Positions 44,756 to 54,120 of a stretch of DNA of 64,000 nucleotides are shown piece after piece; within the stretch, counting starts at the first letter, position 1, and every line of letters begins with the position of its first letter. Under the pieces are notes generated by a model. The model saw only the letters and a list, made by a program, of their open reading frames with translations. It did not search any database and was not told the origin of the DNA. The position numbers were made by a program, and so were the translations under genes. Source of the DNA: PUPG01 sp031323845 (GTDB lineage: Bacteria > Bacteroidota > Bacteroidia > Bacteroidales > UBA7960); NCBI GenBank assembly GCA_031323845.1, contig JAVIYP010000008.1, forward strand, positions 5,447 through 69,446, in the 5' to 3' direction.

Positions 44756-46423
44756 ATGAAAAAAATATACTTACTCATACTGTTGTTTTTGCCGCTACTT
44801 GCCAATGCTTCAAATGATGTTACTCAGTTAGAAGGCAGTTTCAAGGTAGGCCCGGCAATTATCCTGATTTTCATTTTAACCCTGTTTGTTTTAGTCGGGA
44901 TTTTCTTTCGGGCTAAAGACACTACTGACTATTATGCAGCGGGTCGCGGGGTTTCGCGTGTAGGCTCCGGCATGGCCATTGCTTCCAATTGGATGAGTGC
45001 CGCTTCATATCTTGGAATGGCCGCTTTGATGTATGGTGTGGGATATCACGGCTTGTCATATGTTGTTGGATGGACTGGTGGTTATGTCTTGCTGCTCATT
45101 TTGATGGCCGGGCAGATAAGAAGGTATGGAAAATATACCGCTGCTGATTTCATCGGCGACAGGTATTACTCACAAACTTTGCGTGCAATTACTGCTGTGA
45201 TTGCCATTGTGATTTCAATAGCATATGCGGTTGGTCAGTTTGGCGGCATAGGGTTGATGTTTAAATGGGTGATGGGAATTGATTATATACCGGCAGTAAT
45301 TATTGGAGGTTCGGTAGTGCTTGCCTACACACTGATATCAGGCATGTTGGGTGTTACCAAAAACATGCAGATTCAATATGTGATAATCATTACTTCATTC
45401 ATGATACCTTTATTTATCCTGACAATGAAGTTTGATTATTTCTGGTTGTTGCCCCAAATTGGTTATGGTGCTGCAGTTCAGGACATTGTTGATGGTGTGC
45501 AAATAGCCGACAAGGCCGGACTGTATAACTCGCTGGGGCATCATTTCGCCATCGTACCCAGCCCGGAGTATGCCATGCCTTGGGATCCATCTACCGGGCA
45601 AACATTTTTTCAATGGATGGCTATTGCTTTTTCCCTGATGATAGGTACGGCAGGCCTCCCGCATGTTATTCAAAGGTTCTATGTTGTCCCAAAAGCACGT
45701 GATGCAAGATGGTCGGTAGTTTGGGGGCTGTTTTTCATTTGCCTGCTCTACTGGAGTGCTCCTGTATATTCGGCTTTTGGCAAGATATTGTCGTCAAGTC
45801 CGGAGGTTGGACGGCTGGCTCAAGACGCCATTGTTGTTTATACAGCACAGTTGGGTGATGTGAACCCGTTAATTGTCGGACTGCTTGCCGCCGGTGGCAT
45901 TTCCGCCGCCTTTTCTACCACATCCGGTTTGCTCGTGGCAGGAGCTTCGGCATTTGCACACGACTTGTACGTGAAAGTGATCAACCCGCAGGCAAGACCA
46001 AAAACCCAAATGACCATTGCCCGGTTGAGCACCATTTTAATGGCAATCATTATTGCTGCTATTGCCATGGCCGACCTGGCATTGATTGCGCAATTGGTAG
46101 CCATTGCTTTTTCTATGGCCGGTTGTACTATTTTTCCGCTATTCCTCCTTGGTATATGGTGGACAGGATCAAACAGGGCAGGCGCAAAGGCAGGACTTAT
46201 TGTAGGAAGCATAGTCACGCTGATATCACTAACCTACCTGATTGGTGCAAGAGCCGGATGGGTGCTGCCTTACAACGAATTCATATCATACTATCTCGGT
46301 GCATGGTATTTTGCCTGGATAGGTGCACCACTGGCTATAGCAACAAATATTATCGTCTCAAAATACACAAAAGAGACACCACTTGAAATCCGGAAATTCT
46401 TAATCGAAAAAGTACACTCTTAA
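44756..46423 (+). CDS. Sodium:solute symporter, acetate-permease-like (VC_2705/ActP branch)
   Basis: 555 residues with about 13 membrane segments and a signal-like N-terminus. Conserved SSSF features include DYYAAGRGVSRVGSGMAIASNWMSAASYLG, quoted in part as MAIASNWMSAASYLG, and GLPHVIQRFYVV. Similar proteins with DUF4212 partners carry acetate or other small carboxylates with sodium. Second gene of a four-gene operon with the small subunit, a TPR protein and a porin. Confidence 0.85.
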   Translation: MKKIYLLILLFLPLLANASNDVTQLEGSFKVGPAIILIFILTLFVLVGIFFRAKDTTDYYAAGRGVSRVGSGMAIASNWMSAASYLGMAALMYGVGYHGLSYVVGWTGGYVLLLILMAGQIRRYGKYTAADFIGDRYYSQTLRAITAVIAIVISIAYAVGQFGGIGLMFKWVMGIDYIPAVIIGGSVVLAYTLISGMLGVTKNMQIQYVIIITSFMIPLFILTMKFDYFWLLPQIGYGAAVQDIVDGVQIADKAGLYNSLGHHFAIVPSPEYAMPWDPSTGQTFFQWMAIAFSLMIGTAGLPHVIQRFYVVPKARDARWSVVWGLFFICLLYWSAPVYSAFGKILSSSPEVGRLAQDAIVVYTAQLGDVNPLIVGLLAAGGISAAFSTTSGLLVAGASAFAHDLYVKVINPQARPKTQMTIARLSTILMAIIIAAIAMADLALIAQLVAIAFSMAGCTIFPLFLLGIWWTGSNRAGAKAGLIVGSIVTLISLTYLIGARAGWVLPYNEFISYYLGAWYFAWIGAPLAIATNIIVSKYTKETPLEIRKFLIEKVHS

Positions 46424-46426
46424 GGC

Positions 46427-47185
46427 TTGAGTATCCTGACAATAAATAAAGGAACAAAGATCATCACAGGCATAATGATTATCCTTGCCATCATTGGTTT
46501 TACCATTGCATGGGTGTATTATGGAACTATAAACAGATCTGCTGATCCGCGCGTAAAACCCGCCCAGATAATGTATGGCAGGTATAATGTATATATCGCT
46601 GAAAACAATCCCACCAAAGTGCTGGAATTGCTGGATAGTATACAAGATGTGTATCTCGCCATTGCCCACTACAGAAACTCCTATGAAATGGGCGTAGTGC
46701 TCAATAACCGAGCTTCTGTTTTCCTCACCCTGGCACTTAATGATACTGTTAATGAAGAACGCAGGCAGCTCCATTTTTTGCTCGCAAAAAAGTATTTGGA
46801 ACAAAGTATAGATTATTACACAGGTTGGATCGATAAGTTCGGAAATAAAGACGCAGGTGAAGTTTTTGACATAGTGCATGATTCATTTACAAACGACAGC
46901 TTACTCAAAAACAACAAATACCTTGATGCAATCATTAATAACAGAGTGAAAGAAATAGCATCAGCCCAGGCAGAAACGCCTCGCAGGCTGTCTGTAAGCT
47001 ATGCCAATATGGGTATTATTCACCGCCACCAAAACCAGTTGGATGAGGCTGTTAGTTACTATGTTAAAGCATTGGATCTGTGGAGTGAAAACCTTGCCGC
47101 AAAAAATAACCTGAATGTTTTACTTGGAGAACCCATTGAAAAACAAAGCTTTTTTAGAAAACTGTTTCCTCCTGACAAAAATTAA
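46427..47185 (+). CDS. Membrane-anchored TPR protein, unknown function
   Basis: 252 residues. One N-terminal transmembrane helix (IMIILAIIGFTIAWVYYG), then helical repeats; a clear TPR is RLSVSYANMGIIHRHQNQLDEA, read here as two helices at about 190-225. The start is a TTG at 46427, three bases after the symporter stop. Probably periplasmic, possibly organising the symporter with the porin. No enzyme motif. Confidence 0.65.
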   Translation: MSILTINKGTKIITGIMIILAIIGFTIAWVYYGTINRSADPRVKPAQIMYGRYNVYIAENNPTKVLELLDSIQDVYLAIAHYRNSYEMGVVLNNRASVFLTLALNDTVNEERRQLHFLLAKKYLEQSIDYYTGWIDKFGNKDAGEVFDIVHDSFTNDSLLKNNKYLDAIINNRVKEIASAQAETPRRLSVSYANMGIIHRHQNQLDEAVSYYVKALDLWSENLAAKNNLNVLLGEPIEKQSFFRKLFPPDKN

Positions 47186-47215
47186 AAGTATCAGATAATT
47201 ATTAAACACCTATTT

Positions 47216-48523
47216 ATGAGAAAGTTAATTCTGGCTGTTGTTGTTATTATGTTTCTGCCTTATTTTATTTATGCTGATGATAATTCAGAAAACCGTTTTA
47301 AGATTACCTACGGAGGTTTCATAAAGAGCGATTTCTTTTATGATACGCGTCAAACTGTAGCCGCGAGAGAGGGGCATTTTTTACTTTGGCCTCAGAGGCC
47401 TGAATATGACAACGAAAACAATGATATCAACAATGCTTCAAGCTTTAATTTCTTATCCATCCAAACCCGCCTGAATTTTACCGTAACAGCGCCTGAATTT
47501 TTTGGTTTTAAAACCACCGGTCACGTTGAAGGTGCCTTTTTTGGGAATTCCAACCCTGACATAAACGGTTTCAGACTGCGTCATGCATTCGTTAAATTTG
47601 ATCGAAACCAGTCTGAACTGATGTTCGGACAGTATTGGAACCCGATGTTGCTGCCATTTTCTTTTCCTGATGTGGTTTCGTTCAATACGGGATGTCCGTT
47701 TCAACCTTTTTCACGAAATCCGCAAATCCGCATTACCCAAAAAGTTGGAAATTTCAGTTTTGTTGCAGCAGCACTGTCGCAACGCGATTTTGCCAATGTT
47801 GGCCCGGAAGGTGCCAGTTCCGTATATCTGCGCAATGCTGTAATGCCCGACCTGCACTTTCAAACACAATATAACGTAAAAAATACAGGCGGTGCATCAC
47901 AACTTATGATTGGCGCCGGGTTGGCCTACAAAAAGATTCTGCCGGAGCTTTATAGCACAGTTAGTATTACCAACCCAAACAACCCTGATGAGATCATTTC
48001 AGAAAAATATATTACTGACTCCGGGGTGGAGGGCTTATCCTACATGTACTTTGCCAGGGTGGCTTTTACACCTGTCACCATTAAAATGCAATATCTTTTG
48101 GGGCAAAACCTTACAGACCTTTTACAAATTGGCGGATATGGCATCAGTAAAATAACTGATCCAACAAGAGGCTTTGTGGAATATGCTCCCTTGCGCACCC
48201 AAACGTATTGGGCTGATATTCATACTAATGGCGACACATACCAGTTTGGACTTTTTCTTGCCCGTTCGGAGAACCTGGGCGCCACCAAAGACCTTGTAGC
48301 AGGTTCGACAACCACCGGATTCGGAAATGACATTAAAATACTCTACCGCATCTCTCCCCGGTTTATTATAAACTCAGGAAGGGCTCGTTTCGCAATCGAA
48401 TGCGAATATACCGGCGCACATTTCGGAACTGTTGATACAAGCATCAACGAAAGAGGGGTGCCTGTTAATATTGAGGAAGTTGGAAATTTGCGGGTTGTAC
48501 TTGGGGTTTACTTGTTTCTGTAG
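47216..48523 (+). CDS. Outer-membrane porin-like beta-barrel
   Basis: 435 residues. Signal peptide (LILAVVVIMFLPYFIYA), then KITYGGFIKSDFFYDTRQ, the start typical of 16-stranded porins, many alternating strands (RLRHAFVKFD, ELMFGQYWNP) and a final strand ending VVLGVYLFL. Likely the outer-membrane entry for the substrate of the sodium symporter in the same operon, 30 bases downstream of the TPR gene. A repeat element begins right behind it. Confidence 0.8.
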   Translation: MRKLILAVVVIMFLPYFIYADDNSENRFKITYGGFIKSDFFYDTRQTVAAREGHFLLWPQRPEYDNENNDINNASSFNFLSIQTRLNFTVTAPEFFGFKTTGHVEGAFFGNSNPDINGFRLRHAFVKFDRNQSELMFGQYWNPMLLPFSFPDVVSFNTGCPFQPFSRNPQIRITQKVGNFSFVAAALSQRDFANVGPEGASSVYLRNAVMPDLHFQTQYNVKNTGGASQLMIGAGLAYKKILPELYSTVSITNPNNPDEIISEKYITDSGVEGLSYMYFARVAFTPVTIKMQYLLGQNLTDLLQIGGYGISKITDPTRGFVEYAPLRTQTYWADIHTNGDTYQFGLFLARSENLGATKDLVAGSTTTGFGNDIKILYRISPRFIINSGRARFAIECEYTGAHFGTVDTSINERGVPVNIEEVGNLRVVLGVYLFL

Positions 48524-48536
48524 AAGGAAGTTACTG

Positions 48537-48855
48537 CATGGGCGCGTGCCAATAATATAAATTAAGCTAACCGTTAAAGGTAGTCTGTTTATAATGAAGG
48601 TATTAAGTTAAATAAACATAGGATCTTTGTGAACCTCCCCCGCATGGACGGGACAGGTGTGTCTTCTTTGTGCACCTCTGTGTGATTTTTTTGTTACACA
48701 GAGTTGCACAGAGGTTTCACAAAGTTACACAGAGGGTTTTTTGGAAGCTTGTCACCTTGTTGGTTTGTAAGCAAAATGATTAAAAAAACACATAGCATAA
48801 AAATCATATAATCAGCGAATTATAAAGTTGTTAGATGAAAGAAGTTAGATGGTAG
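48537..48855 (+). repeat. Dispersed repeat, copy B (diverged)
   Basis: Direct orientation relative to copy A at 16878. Shared: ATGGGCGC, ATAATAT..ATTAAGCTAAC.GTTAAA, GTAGTCTGTTTATAAT, CCTCCCC.GCATGG.CG, ACAGGTGT.TCTTCT, the cacagag...gtttcaca.agttacacagag stretch, and TTAGATGAAAGA near the end. Less conserved than copies A and C. Confidence 0.75.
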
Positions 48856-48898
48856 ATGGTAGATGGTCGTAACACAGAAAACAACAAAATATTAACCC

Positions 48899-49711
48899 AT
48901 GAAACTGGGATTCATATCTGATATTCATGAAGACATTGTGTCGCTCGAACGGGCTTTGGAAATCCTGTTTAAGGAGCAATGTGATCAGATTATCTGTCTT
49001 GGTGACATCATAGGGTTCAGCAATCCATATTATCCTTTTGGAGATACAAAAGATGCAAATGCCTGCATAAAATTGGTCAGGGAACATTGCGACATCGTAA
49101 TCGCAGGGAATCACGATCTCTTTTCAGCCGGCAGGATTCCGCAGTTTAAAGCCGGAATAGAATATCCCGATAACTGGTTTGATATTGCCATACAGGAGCG
49201 CATGGATATCATGAAAGGTAAGATATGGCTCTATGAAAACGAATTGCTGCCTGATTTATCAGAAGAAAGCCAACAATACCTGGAAAGTTTGTGGGAGTAT
49301 CGAATTGTATCTTTTGACGGGATCCGGATCCTGTTTTCGCATTTTCTTTATCCCGATATTTCAGGTTCTCTAAGAAAAAGGATAAATGACATTTATGATT
49401 ACAGGGCGCATTTTTGGTTTATGCGGAAAAAAAATTGTATCTTTTCGTTTGCTGGACACATGCATAAAGAGGGCTTTGAGCTTGTAAATCACCGGGGTTA
49501 CAGTGAATATGGCTTCAAAAAAAAGAAAATCGGAAAGCAAAAGTCATTTATTGGATTGCCGCCTGTAGCCAGTGGCAGGAATAAAAATGGAATTGCGGTT
49601 TTTGACACCGAAAAATTTGAAATTAAAGCACTTAAACTAAAGCATACACCATTATTCAGTTTTCATTGGAATGGTTTCAGAAAAAAAACGAACCAGGATA
49701 AATCATTATGA
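48899..49711 (+). CDS. Metallophosphoesterase family protein
   Basis: 270 residues. Calcineurin-like motifs in order: DIHED (3-7 region), GDIIGF, GNHDLF and GHMHKE, giving a two-metal phosphatase or phosphodiesterase. Substrate unknown; similar proteins act on nucleotides or cyclic nucleotides. It is AT-richer than the housekeeping genes and sits between the porin and the DUF294 protein. Confidence 0.85.
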   Translation: MKLGFISDIHEDIVSLERALEILFKEQCDQIICLGDIIGFSNPYYPFGDTKDANACIKLVREHCDIVIAGNHDLFSAGRIPQFKAGIEYPDNWFDIAIQERMDIMKGKIWLYENELLPDLSEESQQYLESLWEYRIVSFDGIRILFSHFLYPDISGSLRKRINDIYDYRAHFWFMRKKNCIFSFAGHMHKEGFELVNHRGYSEYGFKKKKIGKQKSFIGLPPVASGRNKNGIAVFDTEKFEIKALKLKHTPLFSFHWNGFRKKTNQDKSL

Positions 49712-49847
49712 TCTTTTTTGTTGTGATCATTGTTTGAGGATTGTATATACACCCGTTGATAGGCGAAAAGTCAGCAGAACTGTGCCTGCAATCATGTCCG
49801 GCATTGCAACATAACTGCCATATAGTATCATCCTAACAGCAGTACTT

Positions 49848-52307
49848 ATGAAAAATGTATTCTTTATAAAGATCATTATTCCGGCTATTTTGATAATCGT
49901 GCTGTTTGTAGTATCATTTTCGGTGGTATTTATACCGATGGTTGAGCGGGGTCTTATGGACAGAAAAAAAGAGATGATCAAAGAACTGACCAATTCGGCA
50001 TGGAGTGTTATTGATGAGTATTACCAGGAGATTGAGAGAGGCAATCTTACGGAGGAAGCGGCCAAAGCAATGGCCATTAACAGGATAGAGTTTATCCGTT
50101 ATGGTGATGAGGCTAAAGATTATTTCTGGTTAACGAACATGGTGCCGGAAATGATCATGCATCCTTATCGAAAAGATTTGAATGGCAAAGACATATCCGA
50201 CTATACCGATCCCCAGGGTACCAGGCTCTTTTCAGAAGCTGTTAAGGTGGTCAGGGAAAGCGGAGATGGATATATTGATTACTACTGGCAGTGGAAGGAT
50301 GACAGCACCCGTATTGTTCCCAAGCTGTCATATGTGAGGGCTTTTGAGCCGTGGGAGTGGATTGTGGGCACCGGTATTTATATCGAAGACGTAAAAGAGG
50401 ACATTAAAGCGATCATCGGACGATTGATTTACATCACATTGTTGTTGGTCGTGGTGATATCAATAATCATATTTTACATAGCCAGGCAAAGTTTGATCAT
50501 TGAACGCAAGCGGGTTATTGCAGAAGAAGAGCTTAAACAGGAGCGATTAAAATACAAGATGCTCGTTGAAGCATCAACCGAGAGTACCATGATGTGGCTC
50601 GACGGGCATTTGCATTATTTTAATGAGCCAATAATCAATATGACAGGGTATTCAGGTGATGAGCTCCTGGAAAAGAAAATCAATGAATTGTTTATTGTGC
50701 CCGGCAAACATATTGAGAAACAACTTCAGGATATTGGTGAGAGCCTGAATGTTGAAGCTACAATGCTGACAAAAACCGGGAAGGAAGTTCCTGTTGTTCT
50801 GAACATATCCGGAATAGAAATAAACAACACACCTGGATTGATCATTATTGTTAAGGAAGCTACTCGGCAGCTGATACGCGACAAATCATCACAAATGCTC
50901 CAGGAAGAGATCAGAAATTCGCTGTTGCTGATGCATCTGCCTGTTAAGCAGTTTGTCCTTGAACCTGCATACATCAATATGGAACGGACCTTGCAGGATG
51001 CTGCAGACCTCATGAACAGAAAACAAGCAGATTTGATTTTTGTAACAAATAGTGCAACGGAGGTTATCGGTGTTTTGCATAAAAACGCATTTCTTCAGGC
51101 TTCTCTTAATAATTTAAACGCTGACGAAACGAAAGTATACCAGGTGATGAGGTCACCGGTTACGTACATTAATGATTCTGCATTGTTGTTTGAGGCCTTG
51201 TTGCTAATGGAAAAGGAGTCGGTTGATTGTTTGCCGGTAATGAGTATCCGGCGCAAAACTCTTGGATTCATTAAAATGCATGACCTGCTGCCTGCAAACC
51301 ATAACGCTTCGTTACTATTGATAAAAAAGATTGAACAGGCAGAACTGGTTGATCAATTGCAGTCGTTAAATGATAAGTTACCCGGCATATTATCTCTGAT
51401 GCTGAGTTCTGATTCTTGTTGCCGGAACATAGTACAAATATCTACTGCTGTTTCAGATGCCATCACCAGGCGGGTTATTGAACTGGCTGTTGAAAGAATT
51501 GGTCAGCCTCCTGTGAATTTCGCTTTCATTGCTTTGGGAAGCGATGGCCGCGGTGAACAGACACTTAAAACAGACCAGGACAATGCCATTGTTTATGAAA
51601 ATGATTCATCAGAGGATACCCGTGAATACTTTCTCAGCCTTGCTGAACTTGTCAATACCTGGTTAAATGATATCGGCTATGAGTATTGTAAGGGTAAGGT
51701 GATGGCCAATAACCCGAAGTGGACACAGCCTGTTTCCAAATGGAAAGATTATTTCGCTGAGTGGGTTGAAAACAGTGACCCTGAGAGTATTCTGGATTCA
51801 TCCATATTTTTTGATCTCCGGTATGTCTATGGTGAGAAATCGTTAGTTAACGAACTGAAAGATGAGATCAACAGGATCACCGACGCGAAAGCGGTTTTTT
51901 ATAAACACTTGGCTCATTCGGTGCATCGCACAAAAGCAGTATCTTTTTCTGAAAAACAGGAAACATTAGATTTGAAAAAAGCCATGCTGCCTGTGGTAGG
52001 CTTTGCAAGGGTATATGCATTGAAGCACAATATACGGGAAACCAATACTATTTTCAGACTTAAATCAATAATTTCTTTAGGGAAAATAAACCAATCTTTT
52101 ATTGAAGAAATAATTTACTCTTATGAATACCTTTTGTTTCTCAGGTTTCGACATCAAATGAAAAGTATCTTATCAAACAAAACCCCCGATAATTTGCTCT
52201 TGCTCGAAGAACTGAAGGATATTGAAAAAGCAGCGGTTAAATCATCGTTGTTTGTTATTGCCGAATTATATACACAGCTTGGTTTTGATTTTGAAGTGAG
52301 AATGTAA
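49848..52307 (+). CDS. Membrane Cache-PAS-CBS-DUF294 nucleotidyltransferase
   Basis: 819 residues. Transmembrane helix at about 7-28; periplasmic sCache_2 domain at about 35-175 (YFWLTNMVPEMIMHP, GKDISDYTDPQGT); second helix at about 185-205; PAS domain at about 225-330; CBS pair at about 355-480; nucleotidyltransferase motif GSDGRGEQTLKTDQDNAI near 565; and a DUF294 C-terminal helical domain to the end. CBS-DUF294 proteins are cytoplasmic GlnD-like enzymes often encoded by acetate-type symporter genes; here one is fused to a membrane sensor. It may modify a protein, perhaps the symporter, in response to an outside ligand. Confidence 0.8.
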   Translation: MKNVFFIKIIIPAILIIVLFVVSFSVVFIPMVERGLMDRKKEMIKELTNSAWSVIDEYYQEIERGNLTEEAAKAMAINRIEFIRYGDEAKDYFWLTNMVPEMIMHPYRKDLNGKDISDYTDPQGTRLFSEAVKVVRESGDGYIDYYWQWKDDSTRIVPKLSYVRAFEPWEWIVGTGIYIEDVKEDIKAIIGRLIYITLLLVVVISIIIFYIARQSLIIERKRVIAEEELKQERLKYKMLVEASTESTMMWLDGHLHYFNEPIINMTGYSGDELLEKKINELFIVPGKHIEKQLQDIGESLNVEATMLTKTGKEVPVVLNISGIEINNTPGLIIIVKEATRQLIRDKSSQMLQEEIRNSLLLMHLPVKQFVLEPAYINMERTLQDAADLMNRKQADLIFVTNSATEVIGVLHKNAFLQASLNNLNADETKVYQVMRSPVTYINDSALLFEALLLMEKESVDCLPVMSIRRKTLGFIKMHDLLPANHNASLLLIKKIEQAELVDQLQSLNDKLPGILSLMLSSDSCCRNIVQISTAVSDAITRRVIELAVERIGQPPVNFAFIALGSDGRGEQTLKTDQDNAIVYENDSSEDTREYFLSLAELVNTWLNDIGYEYCKGKVMANNPKWTQPVSKWKDYFAEWVENSDPESILDSSIFFDLRYVYGEKSLVNELKDEINRITDAKAVFYKHLAHSVHRTKAVSFSEKQETLDLKKAMLPVVGFARVYALKHNIRETNTIFRLKSIISLGKINQSFIEEIIYSYEYLLFLRFRHQMKSILSNKTPDNLLLLEELKDIEKAAVKSSLFVIAELYTQLGFDFEVRM

Positions 52308-52377
52308 AACACAGATCGTGAGCTGCTTGATGTACCAGCTCATTGGGATTAGATTATTGAGTTCGATCTGTCTTCGG

Positions 52378-53919
52378 TCAAAATACCATTGAATACAGCA
52401 CACCTGCAACACCCAGTAAGGCCAGCACAAATACGACATTTTTCGGCATAATGCCCTTGTTTTCGGCAGTTTTGCCAAAGATGCCAAACACGAGAGGGTG
52501 CACAAGAAATGGCATGGCAAAGACGAATGCGATCAGTGCGGCGGCCTCTGGCCCAAACATGCCACCCTGGATGGCTGCAAAGAGTCCGAAATGAGAAATA
52601 GCCGATGAATTAGCCATAACAGCATCACCTAAGCTCATTCCGGATATGCTCAACAGTATTAGTCCTCCAAAAACAGCCACCAACTGCCATCCTAAAGAAA
52701 AAAGCATAAGCCCTCGTATCTCAATAGTATCAGTGCCTTTAGCTTTTCTTAGTGTTTTTAATGCAAAGTATGTCAATACCATCCCAACCAGAGCCACTGC
52801 AATAGCGTAAGGATACAGAAGTTTTCCTGCAGTAGCACTGGCTGCAAGAATTGAGAATACGAAAATATGCCCGATGAACGGGATATTAATCATGATTGGT
52901 GCTCTCACTGCGGCTTCCGGGCCCAGATCCCCAGCTGTACAGGCCCCTGTCAGCCCTGAGTGCGACAATGAACCGGCCATTCCCGGTGCCAGGTTTCGTA
53001 TGTGATTAGCATTTCCCAATAAGATGAGAATGGCAAGCCCGCCGAACATCCACAATAACTGTCCAAAAAAACCGAACGACAATACTGATGTCATTCCGGA
53101 GAGCATGAAAGCATCTGCTATGCGAGAACCGCCTACCATAAAGTTGGCAGCCAGTACTACCGGGATACCGGCAAAAAGCAAGGATCGTATGGTAGGCCCG
53201 AACTTCCAGTTGACCATCAGCATGCCAAGGCTGACTGAAAGTATCATAGTGAAGAATATTTCAGGAAGAGCAATGACGGGTTTGATCATTTCAGACAAAT
53301 GATATGAGATCATTAGCAAGACAAGAATAATGCCGGTTTCAATGATGCCTTTGCGAATATAAACGGCTTTATTTGTGATTTTGGCGCGGTGGTCAATTAG
53401 TATTATCGAAGCAACAAGTCCAAGGTAACCAAGTAATGGATAAAAATGATCTATCTCTTCACCTGTATTATATCCAACAAGTACACGTTTAAGCGATTCA
53501 ATTCCGATCAGTATGAAAAAAGCCCTCACGAGGAACATAAACTGTGTTGCTTTGGTCCCGAGAAACAATTCCTGTGAGGAAGGAACCACAATATCTTTGG
53601 CATCAATTTTTTGTTTTAGTGCTATCAATTTGCGGATTTCCTGGCCGCCAACAAAAAACGACGCCATCAGGGCTGTGATGGTGACCCTGCTTGTGATGCC
53701 AATAATTGGGAATTCGGGCAGGCCGGGGGTGGCCAGGCCGGTGTTCACAAGGATATATCCCATGATCAGTCCGAAAATCACGATGATCAATATGGGCGAA
53801 TAGCGTGTGCCGGCTACGAAGGTGCGCGAGATCAGCACCATTGAGATAACCAGCAGCAGCGTCAGCCAGTACTGGTTCAGGATGTGGACACTGGCGAAAT
53901 GATCTGTAATGAATTCCAT
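52378..53919 (-). CDS. Unrecognised polytopic membrane protein, probable secondary transporter
   Basis: 513 residues with a dozen or more hydrophobic segments covering almost the whole length. Two similar motifs lie in separate halves, LGPEAAVRAPIMIN (about 330-345) and FGPEAAALIAFVFAMP (about 460-475), each in a loop before a membrane segment, suggesting an internal duplication as in inverted-repeat carriers. The layout recalls GltS-type or similar carriers, but I do not recognise the family. Convergent with the DUF294 gene, with its own -7 box. Confidence 0.6.
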   Translation of the reverse strand: MEFITDHFASVHILNQYWLTLLLVISMVLISRTFVAGTRYSPILIIVIFGLIMGYILVNTGLATPGLPEFPIIGITSRVTITALMASFFVGGQEIRKLIALKQKIDAKDIVVPSSQELFLGTKATQFMFLVRAFFILIGIESLKRVLVGYNTGEEIDHFYPLLGYLGLVASIILIDHRAKITNKAVYIRKGIIETGIILVLLMISYHLSEMIKPVIALPEIFFTMILSVSLGMLMVNWKFGPTIRSLLFAGIPVVLAANFMVGGSRIADAFMLSGMTSVLSFGFFGQLLWMFGGLAILILLGNANHIRNLAPGMAGSLSHSGLTGACTAGDLGPEAAVRAPIMINIPFIGHIFVFSILAASATAGKLLYPYAIAVALVGMVLTYFALKTLRKAKGTDTIEIRGLMLFSLGWQLVAVFGGLILLSISGMSLGDAVMANSSAISHFGLFAAIQGGMFGPEAAALIAFVFAMPFLVHPLVFGIFGKTAENKGIMPKNVVFVLALLGVAGVLYSMVF

Positions 53920-53951
53920 ATGAAATCAATAAGGTGAACATAAAAACAGGG

Positions 53952-53959
53952 CAAAAATA
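53952..53959 (-). promoter_or_regulatory. Candidate promoter -7 box for the polytopic membrane protein
   Basis: Minus strand TATTTTTG, 33 bases before the ATG at 53919. Confidence 0.6.
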
Positions 53960-54120
53960 CAATCTTATGAAATATCTGCGCAAAAAAAACACGTTTGAGC
54001 CCATGGATTCGGTGCACATGTGCTCGATGGGATTAGATTATGCCACCGGAACAGCCTTTCCAGGCCTGATCCATACCAGGGTAAATCGCTGTGAAACCAC
54101 AATGGTTCGGCTTTGCGCAA

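Noticed and set aside
53920..54120. Remnant of a HATPase domain behind the shorter SpoIIE phosphatase
   Set aside because: Translation of the region in the minus frames gave no N-box or G-box; the domain is absent and not merely frameshifted.
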